NCBI GenBank assembly: GCA_030065825.1
Contig: JASJCY010000042.1
Location: 1-38,242 of the forward strand
DNA from: Nostocaceae cyanobacterium
GTDB lineage: Bacteria; Cyanobacteriota; Cyanobacteriia; Cyanobacteriales; Nostocaceae
Direction: 5' to 3'
Length of the DNA: 38,242 nucleotides
Shown here: positions 16,101 to 23,358 of the stretch, in pieces
Numbering within the stretch: position 1 is the first letter of the stretch
How the letters are laid out: every line of letters starts with the position of its first letter
Notes under the pieces: generated by a model
Databases searched by the model: none
The model's input: only the letters and a program-made list of their open reading frames with translations
Told to the model about the DNA's origin: nothing
Program-made: the position numbers and the translations under genes

Positions 16101-18985
16101 AACCCAACATTTTCAGGACTTTGTTGGGTTTCGTCCCACCCCTCCGGGGAAGCAAGCTACAACCCAACCTACAGTATTTTTGGTTTTTAGGCTTAACTGA
16201 ACGGTATTGTGCTTTAACTTTGATGAATCAGCTACCTAAGTTCCCTGAATACTCTCAAGATTTGCCAGGATTTTATGATGCTAACAATGGTAATAACAGA
16301 TATTATGAGGTAAGTTCTTTAAGTTTAGCAATGCTGGCTAATTCCTTTGGCTTACATCATCAGGTAAAGGTAATTACTCCCGAAATTGAGCAAGCTAGCT
16401 ATGAATTTTATCGCGGTTTTCTTAGAGGTTTATTTGATGCTGATGGAATTGTTCAAGGAAGTCAGCCACAAGAAATTAGCATCAGATTATCTCAGAGTAA
16501 CTTATCGAATCTAGAAGCTGTGCAAAGGATGCTGCTACGTTTAGGTATTGCTTCTAGAATATATCAAAATCGCCAAGCAGCAGGCTTGAGAATGTTAGCT
16601 GATAGCCAGAAAAATTTGCCAGAAGACTTCTGTAAAACATCCCATGAGTTAGTAATTGCTAAGGACAGTGTCTATGTCTTTCAACAAGTAATTGGGTTTC
16701 AAGAACCAAAGAAAGCCGAGTTACTAGAAACCTTACTATCTGGCTTTGAAGGCAAGTTGAATTGTGAGAGATTTGCTGTTGAAATTACTGCGATTATTCC
16801 TGATGGAGAATCAGCTGTTTATGACTGCACTGTTCCGGGAGTATCAAGATTCGATGCTAATGGAATTGTCGCTCACAATTGTGGGGAAATCATTGGTGCG
16901 GACTTCCACTGTGTTAGTGCTGAAACTTTGCTAATCACAAAGGATGGAATGCACAAAATTAAAGATTTAATTGGCTGCGAAGTTGAAATTTGGAATGGGA
17001 AAAAATGGAGTCAAGTTACACCATTCAAAACTGGTAGTAACCGCAAACTTTATAGAGTTAGGTTTGGAGATGGAACTTATCTTGATGTAACTGAACACCA
17101 TCGTTTTTTTGTCAAGGATAGATTTGGCAAAGAATATAAAGAAGTCCAAACGAAAGATTTGATGGATGTGAGTCAATATTCCATTCATACTGAACCTTTC
17201 ACTATTGAGTATGAAGATGGAATAAATATTGACCCAAATTATGCCTATACTTTGGGAGTAGCTGTAGGTGATAAAACTACAGAGCAAAAAAATAATGCTA
17301 AAGTCAGTTTATACAAACAAAAAGCCGCTTTAGCAATAGACATCTCCGGAAAAGAATGTAGAGACGTTGCAATGCAACGTCTCTACAAGGGTTTTGGACA
17401 ACGCATATTTAATTTCCAAAGAGGTCTAATAGCAGGGAATAAGTCTTCTCAAAGAAGATATAATTACCTACCTGCTTTTAAAGATGTCACTGACCTTGAT
17501 TTTTCTGGAGAGTTTTTAAAGAGTTTAAAAACCAATTCAGAAACTTTAAATGTGATTGCAAGTTGGAACCGTCAAGCTATTTTGCATTTTGTTGCTGGTT
17601 TAGCTGATACAAATGGTTCTAATACTCACAGCAATGGAATCAGGATTTATCTTTCTGATTACAAAGGTGCTTACCGAATTCAGTTACTATTAACTAAATG
17701 TGGTATTCGTTCTTCTGTTCATCTTTGTCTTCATCAAGATTTGTACTATTTACAAATTACTGACTGTGGAGAAATTCCTTGTCAGCGTTTGCATGTTAGC
17801 AAAAATAAACAAGCCAAACACAAAGGTCAATCGCAAGTCATCACAACTGTAGAAGAATTGCCAGGATTACACGACACTTACTGCTTCAATGAACCTGAAT
17901 ATCACAAAGGAGTTTTTGGTAATACTCTCACAGGAAACTGCAATCTTGCAGAAATTCACTTAAACCAAATTGACCCCCAAAATTACAAAGAACAAGAAGA
18001 AGCATTCACTGCCGGAGCATTATCTGTAGCCGTACTGTTAAACCACAAATTCATCGAACCCCGCTATCAATATAGCCGGGAATTAGACCCCATTGTCGGT
18101 GTTTCCTTCACTGGCTTATTTGATTTCTTTGTCCATGCTTTTGGGGTTGAATGGTTACAATGGTGGGCAGAAGGTAGACCCGAAAATCCCCAAGGTTTAA
18201 CCTTTAAACACCAAGAACAAGAATATCTCAGTCGCTGGAAACAGATCGTCCATCGCGTAGTTGGGGATTATTGCAATCGCCATGGTTTAAAACCTCCCAA
18301 CCGTTGCACCACCGTCCAACCAAGCGGGACGAAATCCCTGTTAACTGGTGCTTCTCCTGGCTGGCATCCCCCCAAGGCACAAAGGTTTATTCGTCGGATT
18401 ACCTGTCGCAAAAATGACCCTGTAGCTTTAGCTGGCATTGACTACGGTTACAATGTGGTGCCTTCCCAATCCGACAAGGATGAAAATGGCAACTTGTTAA
18501 ACGATCCCTTCGATCCCCGGTGTACGGAATGGCTGCTGGAAATCCCTGTAGCAGTATCTTGGGCTGATTTACCAGGTGCAGATCAAATCGATATTAGTAA
18601 ATTTAGTGCCCTTGCTCAAATGGATTTCTACATGCAGGTGCAAAAGTTCTACACTGCCCATAATACCTCAGCTACCATAGAATTACGGGAAAATGAGGTG
18701 GAAGCTTTAGGAACCCGCATTTACGAAGCTATCCGCGATCATGAAGGCTATATCAGTGCAGCACTACTAGCACGGTTTGATGATTTACAAACCTTTCCTC
18801 GCTTACCTTTTGAACCAATTAGCAAACAGGAGTATGAAAAACTCATGCAAGAAGTGAAAATGCGTCGTCAAACCGATGATTTTCATGCTGCTTTAAGTCG
18901 CTATGATAATGGTGAATTAATGGAAGCAGGACCCGCTGGTTGTGACTCTGATAAGTGTATGCTACCGGAAGAAACTCCCAGATAA
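13181..18985 (+). CDS. nrdJ: adenosylcobalamin-dependent ribonucleoside-triphosphate reductase with three inteins
   Basis: Class II ribonucleotide reductase, monomeric RTPR type, making dNTPs from NTPs with a B12-derived radical. The total frame is 1936 codons counted from a GTG at 13175. The ATG at 13181 is preferred here. Inteins occupy residues 278-671, 804-1235 and 1246-1588 (GTG numbering), leaving a 767-residue enzyme, close to the 739 residues of the Lactobacillus enzyme. Extein hallmarks are YNCTSTNLVDWRS (redox Cys, counterpart of C119), GNIRR/SAGMRQG, NP/CGEI (thiyl-radical Cys, C408), DFH/CNLAEIHLN (redox Cys, C419), VQPSGTKSLLTG, and the C-terminal CDSDKC shuttle pair. Each of the last two active-site cysteines is also the +1 splicing residue of an intein. 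The enzyme can work only after all three inteins splice. Confidence 0.96.
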   Translation: MVRELERQRQGAKFPESAPAANPVFFRTYSRRSKEGLRETWEQVCDRTLQGLVELGKLTAQEAAIVERMQRNLKSLPSGRWLWVGGTDWLAQQKNFSGAYNCTSTNLVDWRSFGLMMDLAMMGSGTGAVLEPQYIDQLPVIRNRVEVRIEGEIGSTPIEQRREATEVKIDGNQVTIYVGDSRQGWVKSYQTLLELSSDDRFSGDVEVIVNLSDVRQAGETLKGFGGVANPVKLPGLYARCAAILNKAVGRRLNSVECCLLIDEAAVCIVAGNIRRCLPEDALVHTEAGLVPIAKVRIGDRVLSSKGFYPVTNLFIQGEQSLCRIKTEDGFFECTADHKVAVFTDVYGNYKMLKAEDLQSGDRLVFVPQAIPGTPTELPEFRAKVESKAKGISVPALTPDVAYFIGYLHGDGSVSSDDSRVRFRVDEDSPKILEHLIAVGHKFGLETYTVRTPEQCRAKAYELQFNSSALNQYLKLFKPAFQPLNIPDCILLGTADIRKAYLAGLADANGCHSQGVIVASVHQRFLQQVQALYASLGITVRLGGSIGKGSGKWEGELVTVDGAAFTAVENFLSQDSIQFSSQKRQTPKSFPDHGFLKAMVGPIINRTQYHSGAIHQQMILPTRKKYVPEATDLVPVKVLGVELNVRSAPTYDIEVATVHEFVCEGILVSNSAGMRQGISEDNLFADAKTNLWQQDAQGNWRIDPERDALRMANHSRVFHHKPTLQECIDAVRKQYYSGEGAIQWAGEALVRANNDLLFTPELKAEFLQVYEGGEAKQWLQEKYPNLDGKELEHRLGRYGLNPCITADTWIHTEKGARQVKDLIGIQQAVYVNGELFSTTPEGFFFTGVKPVVKVQTKEGYSLRLTENHQLLKVTAQTQKKQYSEWCEAGNLKSGDRILIHNHRNLEPWDGVGSFDEGWLLGNFLGDGCFCVQEANYSYEGKLRYSGDTQVEIKEYALTQYGSVKENCRLGRAIAKPNIFRTLLGFVPPLRGSKLQPNLQYFWFLGLTERYCALTLMNQLPKFPEYSQDLPGFYDANNGNNRYYEVSSLSLAMLANSFGLHHQVKVITPEIEQASYEFYRGFLRGLFDADGIVQGSQPQEISIRLSQSNLSNLEAVQRMLLRLGIASRIYQNRQAAGLRMLADSQKNLPEDFCKTSHELVIAKDSVYVFQQVIGFQEPKKAELLETLLSGFEGKLNCERFAVEITAIIPDGESAVYDCTVPGVSRFDANGIVAHNCGEIIGADFHCVSAETLLITKDGMHKIKDLIGCEVEIWNGKKWSQVTPFKTGSNRKLYRVRFGDGTYLDVTEHHRFFVKDRFGKEYKEVQTKDLMDVSQYSIHTEPFTIEYEDGINIDPNYAYTLGVAVGDKTTEQKNNAKVSLYKQKAALAIDISGKECRDVAMQRLYKGFGQRIFNFQRGLIAGNKSSQRRYNYLPAFKDVTDLDFSGEFLKSLKTNSETLNVIASWNRQAILHFVAGLADTNGSNTHSNGIRIYLSDYKGAYRIQLLLTKCGIRSSVHLCLHQDLYYLQITDCGEIPCQRLHVSKNKQAKHKGQSQVITTVEELPGLHDTYCFNEPEYHKGVFGNTLTGNCNLAEIHLNQIDPQNYKEQEEAFTAGALSVAVLLNHKFIEPRYQYSRELDPIVGVSFTGLFDFFVHAFGVEWLQWWAEGRPENPQGLTFKHQEQEYLSRWKQIVHRVVGDYCNRHGLKPPNRCTTVQPSGTKSLLTGASPGWHPPKAQRFIRRITCRKNDPVALAGIDYGYNVVPSQSDKDENGNLLNDPFDPRCTEWLLEIPVAVSWADLPGADQIDISKFSALAQMDFYMQVQKFYTAHNTSATIELRENEVEALGTRIYEAIRDHEGYISAALLARFDDLQTFPRLPFEPISKQEYEKLMQEVKMRRQTDDFHAALSRYDNGELMEAGPAGCDSDKCMLPEETPR
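14006..15187 (+). other. NrdJ intein 1 (394 residues, LAGLIDADG type)
   Basis: Starts at C1 in IRR/CLPEDALVHTEAG and ends at GILVSN before Ser+1 of SAGMRQG. Block A (CLPEDALVHT), block B (GFFECTADHKVAV with the TxxH) and block F/G (APTYDIEVATVHEFVCEGIL) are clear. LAGLIDADG blocks are FIGYLHGDGS and YLAGLADANG, so a homing-endonuclease domain is present. The penultimate residue is Ser rather than the usual His, which may slow Asn cyclisation or reflect a compensated variant. It is a full-length intein, not split. Confidence 0.93.
15584..16879 (+). other. NrdJ intein 2 (432 residues, LAGLIDADG type)
   Basis: Starts GLNP/CITADTWIHTEKGARQV and ends ANGIVAHN before Cys+1 of CGEIIGAD, with the canonical His-Asn end. 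Block B is LRLTENHQLLKV. LAGLIDADG blocks are WLLGNFLGDG and FLRGLFDADG. Between them (about residues 968-1000 of the full frame) lies a 98-base palindromic repeat read in frame. The +1 Cys is the catalytic thiyl-radical cysteine of the reductase, the most conserved site in the enzyme. Confidence 0.94.
16076..16173. repeat. palindromic repeat inserted in frame in intein 2
   Basis: Outer arms TGTAGGTTGGGT (16076-16087) and ACCCAACCTACA (16162-16173) are perfect inverted repeats. Inside are further GAAACCCAAC / GTTGGGTTTC arms. The type with GTTGGGTTTCG is common in Nostocales intergenic DNA. Here it is translated as CRLGRAIAKPNIF and following residues without a stop. Confidence 0.8.
16910..17938 (+). 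other. NrdJ intein 3 (343 residues, degenerate LAGLIDADG)
   Basis: Starts ADFH/CVSAETLLITKDGMH and ends GNTLTGN before Cys+1 of CNLAEIH. Block B is YLDVTEHHRFFV. LAGLIDADG-like blocks are YTLGVAVGDKT and FVAGLADTNG, both weak, so the endonuclease is probably inactive. The last two residues are Gly-Asn rather than His-Asn. It begins only ten codons after intein 2 ends. It carries an in-frame palindromic repeat (17357-17418). Confidence 0.9.
17357..17418 (+). repeat. hairpin-plus-core repeat inserted in frame in intein 3
   Basis: A perfect 15-base inverted repeat (TGTAGAGACGTTGCA, one base, then its complement; 17357-17387) is followed by the core AAGGGTTTTGGACAACGCAT with ATTTAATTTCC. The same core follows different hairpins at 29602-29677 (reverse) and 37802-37878. 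Here it reads CRDVAMQRLYKGFGQRIF within the intein. Confidence 0.85.
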
Positions 18986-19000
18986 TTAATCTAGAATCAC

Positions 19001-19033
19001 AGCGGTGAATGTACAGGAGGCTACATCACCGCT
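19001..19033 (+). terminator. probable terminator of nrdJ
   Basis: AGCGGTGA (19001-19008) pairs with TCACCGCT (19026-19033), extended by TGTA/CTACA-like pairing inside, 16 bases after the nrdJ stop. A short T-run follows at about 19041. A Rho-independent role is plausible. Confidence 0.5.
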
Positions 19034-19103
19034 TACCAGATTTTGCTTCCACAAGTTAGGATAAATTAGGGATTGGTAATTCTTGAATGGCAAGAGGTTA
19101 ATT

Positions 19104-19322
19104 ATGTTTTTAGATGAGTTAAAACCACTATTTCAACAACTCAGCCAGCATCCTATTTCATTTATGGGTGGTTTCGTATCCGGTGCGCTGCGACTTAATC
19201 TAAATGATGATCCTGTAAAAAGTTGGCTAAATCAACAACTTGGTTCTAATGCCAATACATCTACGACAACTCAAGCGCATAATGGTAAATCCAATGGACC
19301 TCAGTCTATAACCATTGATTAA
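19104..19322 (+). CDS. small conserved cyanobacterial protein of unknown function
   Basis: A 72-residue protein from ATG 19104 (MFLDELKPLFQQLSQHPISF, then MGGFVSGALRLNLNDDPVKS). The frame also opens at 19083, but the added MNGKRLI is not convincing. The AGAGG 12 bases before 19104 supports the later start. The first 45 residues form amphipathic helices with a short hydrophobic stretch (ISFMGGFVSGAL). The tail is low-complexity Asn/Thr/Ser. It resembles a short protein I recall from other Nostocales genomes, but no function is known. It lies 100 bases behind nrdJ beyond a likely terminator. Confidence 0.65.
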   Translation: MFLDELKPLFQQLSQHPISFMGGFVSGALRLNLNDDPVKSWLNQQLGSNANTSTTTQAHNGKSNGPQSITID

Positions 19323-19337
19323 CATTCTTTACCTCCT

Positions 19338-19431
19338 AACTACTCTTCGCTAGAAGATTACCGAATTGAGTCAGAGGGGGAAGAGGGGGAAGAGGAGGAA
19401 GAGGGGGAAGAGTGGGAAGAGTGGGAAGAGG
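19338..19431 (+). repeat. 9-bp array, copy A (short, one flank)
   Basis: Flank ACTACTCTTCGCTAGAAG through ATTACCGAATTGAG, then GGGGAAGAG-type 9-mers with AGTGGGAAG variants. The far end runs into a different palindrome (GCCTGCGCTTGCGC), so the second flank seen in copies B and C is missing. Confidence 0.8.
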
Positions 19432-19691
19432 GCGTAGCCTGCGCTTGCGCTTAAAAATACGTAGGGAAGGCAAAAAGGGAGGACACTGCGTTGCTTTTTC
19501 AAAGTTGTAGCAAGTGTCCGGGTGTGGATTTTCCTCCCGCTTTATTGCCGTTGTGGTGTCGCGCAGCGCTGCCTTTACAAGATGGTGCGTTAGACTAAAG
19601 TCATAACGCACCCTACAGATACCTAATTTTATTGCGTGAATGCGTCAATTTTGAATTCCCCGCAACGAATAAAAGAAACACAACATCCTCT

Positions 19692-19754
19692 TACCCTATT
19701 CCCTATTCCCTATTCCCTATTCCCTATTCCCTATTCCCTATTCCCTATTCCCTG
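19692..19754 (+). repeat. heptanucleotide STRR (CCCTATT)9
   Basis: About nine tandem copies of CCCTATT. Short tandemly repeated repetitive sequences of seven bases are a hallmark of heterocystous cyanobacteria. Confidence 0.93.
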
Positions 19755-20267
19755 TGTTTCTTAGGAGTTGATAAACCCGGTTTTTTTTAGGTATTGTTGA
19801 GAATGGTACAAAATATAAATTACTCTTTAATACATAATCATCAACGAATGTCAATCCATATAAATACTTAAGTACATTTACTGCTAAAAAAATTGTCTTT
19901 TTGGGGCAATTTTTTTAGAAATTGAAATTAGTGGTGATCGTCAATCATCAACGTAAGAATAGGGATTATGGATAATGAAATGAAAATTGTGCTTAAAATT
20001 GGTTAAAAAGAGAACATCATACAACTTACGTTCATTTTTAAATTTAGCACAAAATCTCTGAAATAACCCAAATGCGTGAAATAAATCAGAATAATTCTCA
20101 ATTATTTTGGCAAAGCCATTAGAAATATAAAAGGTTTATTGAAAAAAATACAATTTATCTTATGCTTTACTCTTAAAGATGTTTGTTGGGAGACTTTGAT
20201 ATCTATATAAGCTGATGAAGTTTTGCTAAGCTACTTTAACTGACATCTTGCCAAAGAAACCGGGTTT

Positions 20268-20450
20268 CTCAACGAAAAATTAGGTTTTGATGATTACTCA
20301 TTCTTAAGAAACCCGGTTTCTGCTGATTCTCAACGAAAAATTAGGTTTTGATGATTACTCATTCTTAAGAAACCCGGTTTCTGCTGATTCTCAACGAAAA
20401 ATTAGGTTTTGATGATTACTCATTCTTAAGAAACCCGGTTTCTGCTGATA
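20268..20450 (+). repeat. 61-bp unit, three tandem copies
   Basis: Unit starts CTCAACGAAAAATTAGG and ends with the palindrome AGAAACCCGGTTTCT plus GCTGAT. Starts are at 20268, 20329 and 20390 and the copies look identical. A further AGAAACCGGGTTTCT precedes the first unit, so the array probably grew by unequal exchange between palindromes. Confidence 0.92.
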
Positions 20451-20627
20451 GTGCAAGATATGAATTAAGGGATTCACATCTTGCACCACAAAATTATTGA
20501 GAAAATCAGAGCCTGAAATTATTATATTTCCGTAGGGTGGGCACTGCCTACTTTACCCTTATTGAGAAGGTACAAGATATGTGGGGACTGACAAATAAAA
20601 AAATATCCCAAAATTTGATAGTCCTAC

Positions 20628-20667
20628 AGGCATCCTTGCCTGTATGAGTGGGCAGGCAAGGATGCCT
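20628..20667. repeat. perfect 15-bp inverted repeat behind the coiled-coil operon
   Basis: AGGCATCCTTGCCTG (20628-20642) and CAGGCAAGGATGCCT (20653-20667). It lies 55 bases beyond the stop of the gene at 20723 and may act as its terminator. The GGCAAG-ATGCCTACCCCAC part recurs near 29552. Confidence 0.75.
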
Positions 20668-20722
20668 ACCCCACAAGATTTGTCAGATATGAAGTAATTG
20701 ACTGACTTATTTATTTATTTAT

Positions 20723-21796
20723 TTATTTATTTTTACTTTGTCCCTTGGCTTGTTCTAAAGCAATTTCTTTCATTGCCTGATATGAATTCACATTAGCAGA
20801 ACCTTCAATTGCTTTCACAGCCAAATCTTGGACTTGTTTCAGGGCAGATTCTAATTGTGTAGATAGATTTTTAATCCTTGTTTCTTGATTAGTAATTGTT
20901 GTTTCTAAAGACTGCAATCTTTGTTCATAGAAACGCTTTTGTCCTTCCACTTCTGTGGCATATAAATCAGCCTTAACTTTTGCTTGATAGTGAGCAATTC
21001 CTTTGCCTTGTTCTGTAGCTTTCTTGATAGCTGCTTCCTTTTCTTTCGGAAACGCTTCTACCTGAGATTTATATTCTTCATATTGTTTTTCTCGTTCAGA
21101 AATTGCTTTTTCTCTTTCTGTCCATTGTTTTTCTATTTCCTGCTGATATTCTTGCAATTGTTGATATAATTCTTTCTGCTGTTGTTCGTATTCATCCATT
21201 TCCAGTTTGCGCTGGAGTTCTAAATCATATTTATATTCTGCTGCATCTCTTTGACGAGTCTTATTCAGGTTATCATTTCTTTCTTTGATATTTCGTTGAT
21301 ATTCTTCCTGTTCTTTGAACCAAGAATCCTTTTGTGATTCCAACTCTTGTAATAGAGTTTCCGAACGGTTGTTAAATTCTTCTTCATATACCTTAGAATT
21401 CTCTTCATAAGTTTGGATAAGATTATCCAAGGTATTTTCTGACATCTCTAAATTATGCAGAGTTTTTAACCCTTCTACTTCATTACCCACGTTTTCTTGA
21501 ATAGCTGCTAATTTAGAAGCTTGGGTACTGAGTTGTTCTGATAATTCACTGGCTGCACTACCAAAACCTAACTGAATTTTTCCTAAACCATCAATGATAA
21601 AATTCATTTTTTGTTGCACATTACTAGGCTGATTTGTAGACATTTTTACCTCAGGTTTAGGAGTTTGGTTACTAGCACTATTCTTCGCTTTTTGGTCAAT
21701 TTGTGATTTGAGTGCAGCTTTTTCTTTAAGTAACTCTTCATAAGCTTGGAGAATTTCAGCTTTGGTATTCTTGGCATTTGGTTTTCTAGTTGCCAT
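20723..21796 (-). CDS. coiled-coil protein, paralogue 1
   Basis: A 357-residue protein of no recognised family. Residues 1-50 are Lys/Ala-rich (ATRKPNAKNTKAEILQAYEE), residues ~65-110 contain the segment shared with its neighbour (GLGKIQLGFGSAASELSEQL), and ~120-335 is an almost unbroken coiled coil rich in Glu, Gln and Lys. Near 230 both paralogues have WTEREK, then FP, then KAKVKADLYATE-like sequence. The end is LSTQLESALKQVQDLAVKA. It has no signal peptide or membrane segment, so a filament-forming or scaffold role is possible. Its start has TTTGGAGGT six bases upstream. It is second in a two-gene minus-strand operon with a 50-base gap. Confidence 0.82.
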   Translation of the reverse strand: MATRKPNAKNTKAEILQAYEELLKEKAALKSQIDQKAKNSASNQTPKPEVKMSTNQPSNVQQKMNFIIDGLGKIQLGFGSAASELSEQLSTQASKLAAIQENVGNEVEGLKTLHNLEMSENTLDNLIQTYEENSKVYEEEFNNRSETLLQELESQKDSWFKEQEEYQRNIKERNDNLNKTRQRDAAEYKYDLELQRKLEMDEYEQQQKELYQQLQEYQQEIEKQWTEREKAISEREKQYEEYKSQVEAFPKEKEAAIKKATEQGKGIAHYQAKVKADLYATEVEGQKRFYEQRLQSLETTITNQETRIKNLSTQLESALKQVQDLAVKAIEGSANVNSYQAMKEIALEQAKGQSKNK

Positions 21797-21846
21797 AATT
21801 AAACCTCCAAATATTTATTATTTTTTATTCAACAGCAAATACCCGA

Positions 21847-22830
21847 TTATTTTGCAGAAGATTGAAACGCTTTCATTGCCAAATCTTGAGCCTGTTGTAA
21901 AGCAGATTCTAGCTGAGCAGAAATACTTTCTATTTGTTCTGCTTGTTTCTGAATATTCTCTTCTAGCCCTTGGATTTTTAACTCATAACTTTGTTTTGTA
22001 CCTTGCCATTCTTTCTCATATAAATCAGCCTCAACTTTTGCCTTTTGACTGGCATCTCTAATGGCTTCTTCTTTCGCTTTCTTAAATGCTTCTTGCAATT
22101 CATTGGGGAAAGACGCAACTTTTTGTTGATATTCAGCAAATAAATCCTGATTGTCATTTAATTGCTTTTCCCTTTCTGTCCAATCTTTTGATTTTAACTG
22201 AGTAGTTTCTTGTAATTCTCTTTCTAGATTACGTTTTTTCGCCTCGTAGGCATTTGCATTAATCTTGCAAGTATTTTCTAATTTATATTGATATTCTTCA
22301 GCTTCTAAATTACGCTCTTTTACTAAGGCGTTGTTATAAACTTCTACCTTCTCTTCAAAATCTGATTGCTCTTTTTCCCATTCTTTACGCTTTTGACTAA
22401 TTTCTTTCTCCAATATCTCTTCCTTGTTAGCAATATCTTGCTCTAAAATTTTAATTTTTTCTTGATGTTCTTTCGTTAAAATATCAACTACATCTGCAAC
22501 AACTCTCACTTTTTGCAGTTCTTGTAGACGTTGAGTTTCAACTTCTATCGCCCGATTTAATTCATCTAACTTAGAATTTTCTTGACTTAATTTTTCAGAT
22601 AATTCTTTAACAATACTACCAAACTCCAATTGTAAATCAGCTATACCTTTGACAATACTATCAACAGTATATGTAGAAGCAACTTCCAAGATTTCTTGAT
22701 TTTTTGCCTTCTCTGCTTCCTGTTCTTTTGTTGCTATTTTCGATGCCAAATTTTTCTGAACTGCAACAATTTTCTGGAAGGATTGCATTATTTGTTCCTT
22801 GTTATCTTGTGATGTTGAAAATGTAGCCAT
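21847..22830 (-). CDS. coiled-coil protein, paralogue 2
   Basis: About 327 residues from ATG 22830 (MATFSTSQDNKEQIMQSFQK). An ATG at 22848 would add MVFGGS, but TTTGGAGGT lies between the two ATGs, as in front of paralogue 1, so the later start is preferred. Features are an N-terminal helix, the shared GIADLQLEFGSIVKELSEKL segment (~70-90), then a long Glu/Lys/Gln coiled coil and the shared ISAQLESALQQAQDLAMKAF end. Similarity to paralogue 1 runs over the whole length, indicating tandem duplication. It contains a single Cys in the middle. Function unknown. Cytoskeleton-like coiled-coil proteins are known in multicellular cyanobacteria, but this assignment is only suggestive. Confidence 0.8.
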   Translation of the reverse strand: MATFSTSQDNKEQIMQSFQKIVAVQKNLASKIATKEQEAEKAKNQEILEVASTYTVDSIVKGIADLQLEFGSIVKELSEKLSQENSKLDELNRAIEVETQRLQELQKVRVVADVVDILTKEHQEKIKILEQDIANKEEILEKEISQKRKEWEKEQSDFEEKVEVYNNALVKERNLEAEEYQYKLENTCKINANAYEAKKRNLERELQETTQLKSKDWTEREKQLNDNQDLFAEYQQKVASFPNELQEAFKKAKEEAIRDASQKAKVEADLYEKEWQGTKQSYELKIQGLEENIQKQAEQIESISAQLESALQQAQDLAMKAFQSSAK

Positions 22831-22848
22831 ACTACCTCCAAATACCAT

Positions 22849-23089
22849 GAATATTTGATGTCATAACTAAGCTAGGCTGAACGCACCTTAACCATTTCAA
22901 GGTGAACTTAAAAACCTAGTTTCTCTGACTGCACACCTAGCTCTATTTATTTAGTACTAATGTACTATTAATATAGTTCAGTCCATCTGGTATTGTCAAG
23001 ACCAAATACTCCACAAGTATGAAAACTCATGGGAATATCCCAAATTTGGGTATTGCTGAACTGAACACACATCTTGCACCTGTGCCAGA
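22849..23089. other. promoter region of the coiled-coil operon
   Basis: About 240 bases. TAGTACTAATGTACTATTAATATAG at 22950-22974 contains the inverted pair AGTACTAATGTACT, and a partial AACCTAGTTTCTC repeat lies at 22912. No gene. Confidence 0.4.
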
Positions 23090-23358
23090 AACTACTCTTC
23101 GCTAGAAGATTACCTACCGAATTGAGTGAAACGGGGAAGAGGGGGAAGAGGGGGAAGAGGGGGAAGAGGGGGAAGAAGGGGAAGAGGGGGAAGAAGGGGA
23201 AGAGGGGGAAGAAGGGGAAGAGGGGGAAGAAGGGGAAGAGGGGGAAGAGGGGGAAGAAGGGGAAGAGGGGGAAGAAGGGGAAGAGGGGGAAGAAGGGGAA
23301 GATGGGGAAGAAGGGGAAGAGGGGGAAGAGGGGGAAGAAGGGGAGAAATTTTTATAGG
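23090..23358 (+). repeat. 9-bp array, copy B (both flanks)
   Basis: Flank 1 ACTACTCTTCGCTAGAAG...CCGAATTGAG (with an extra CTAC), then more than twenty GGGGAAGAG/GGGGAAGAA units to 23345, then flank 2 AAATTTTTATAGG. All three forward frames are open (KRG, GRR type), but the composition is pure repeat and I do not call a gene. It is inverted relative to copy C. Confidence 0.9.

Larger units (their letters stand above)
19323..20722. other. 1.4-kb repeat-rich region without genes
   Basis: No credible coding frame. In order it contains array copy A with its flank (19338-19431), a degraded GCGCAGCGC/AACGCACCCTACAG palindrome (19555-19618), a heptanucleotide STRR (19692-19754), about 450 bases of plain AT-rich sequence, a 61-base unit repeated three times (20268-20450) and a 15-base inverted repeat (20628-20667). 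Confidence 0.65.

Noticed and set aside
19336-19611. Minus-strand 91-codon frame ending in Pro-Leu repeats
   Set aside because: Runs from a palindrome into array copy A; composition is repeat-derived.
19692-19754. CRISPR-like tandem array
   Set aside because: Perfect 7-base tandem repeat with no spacers, an STRR. The 61-base triplet and the 9-base arrays also lack unique spacers, and no cas gene is present.
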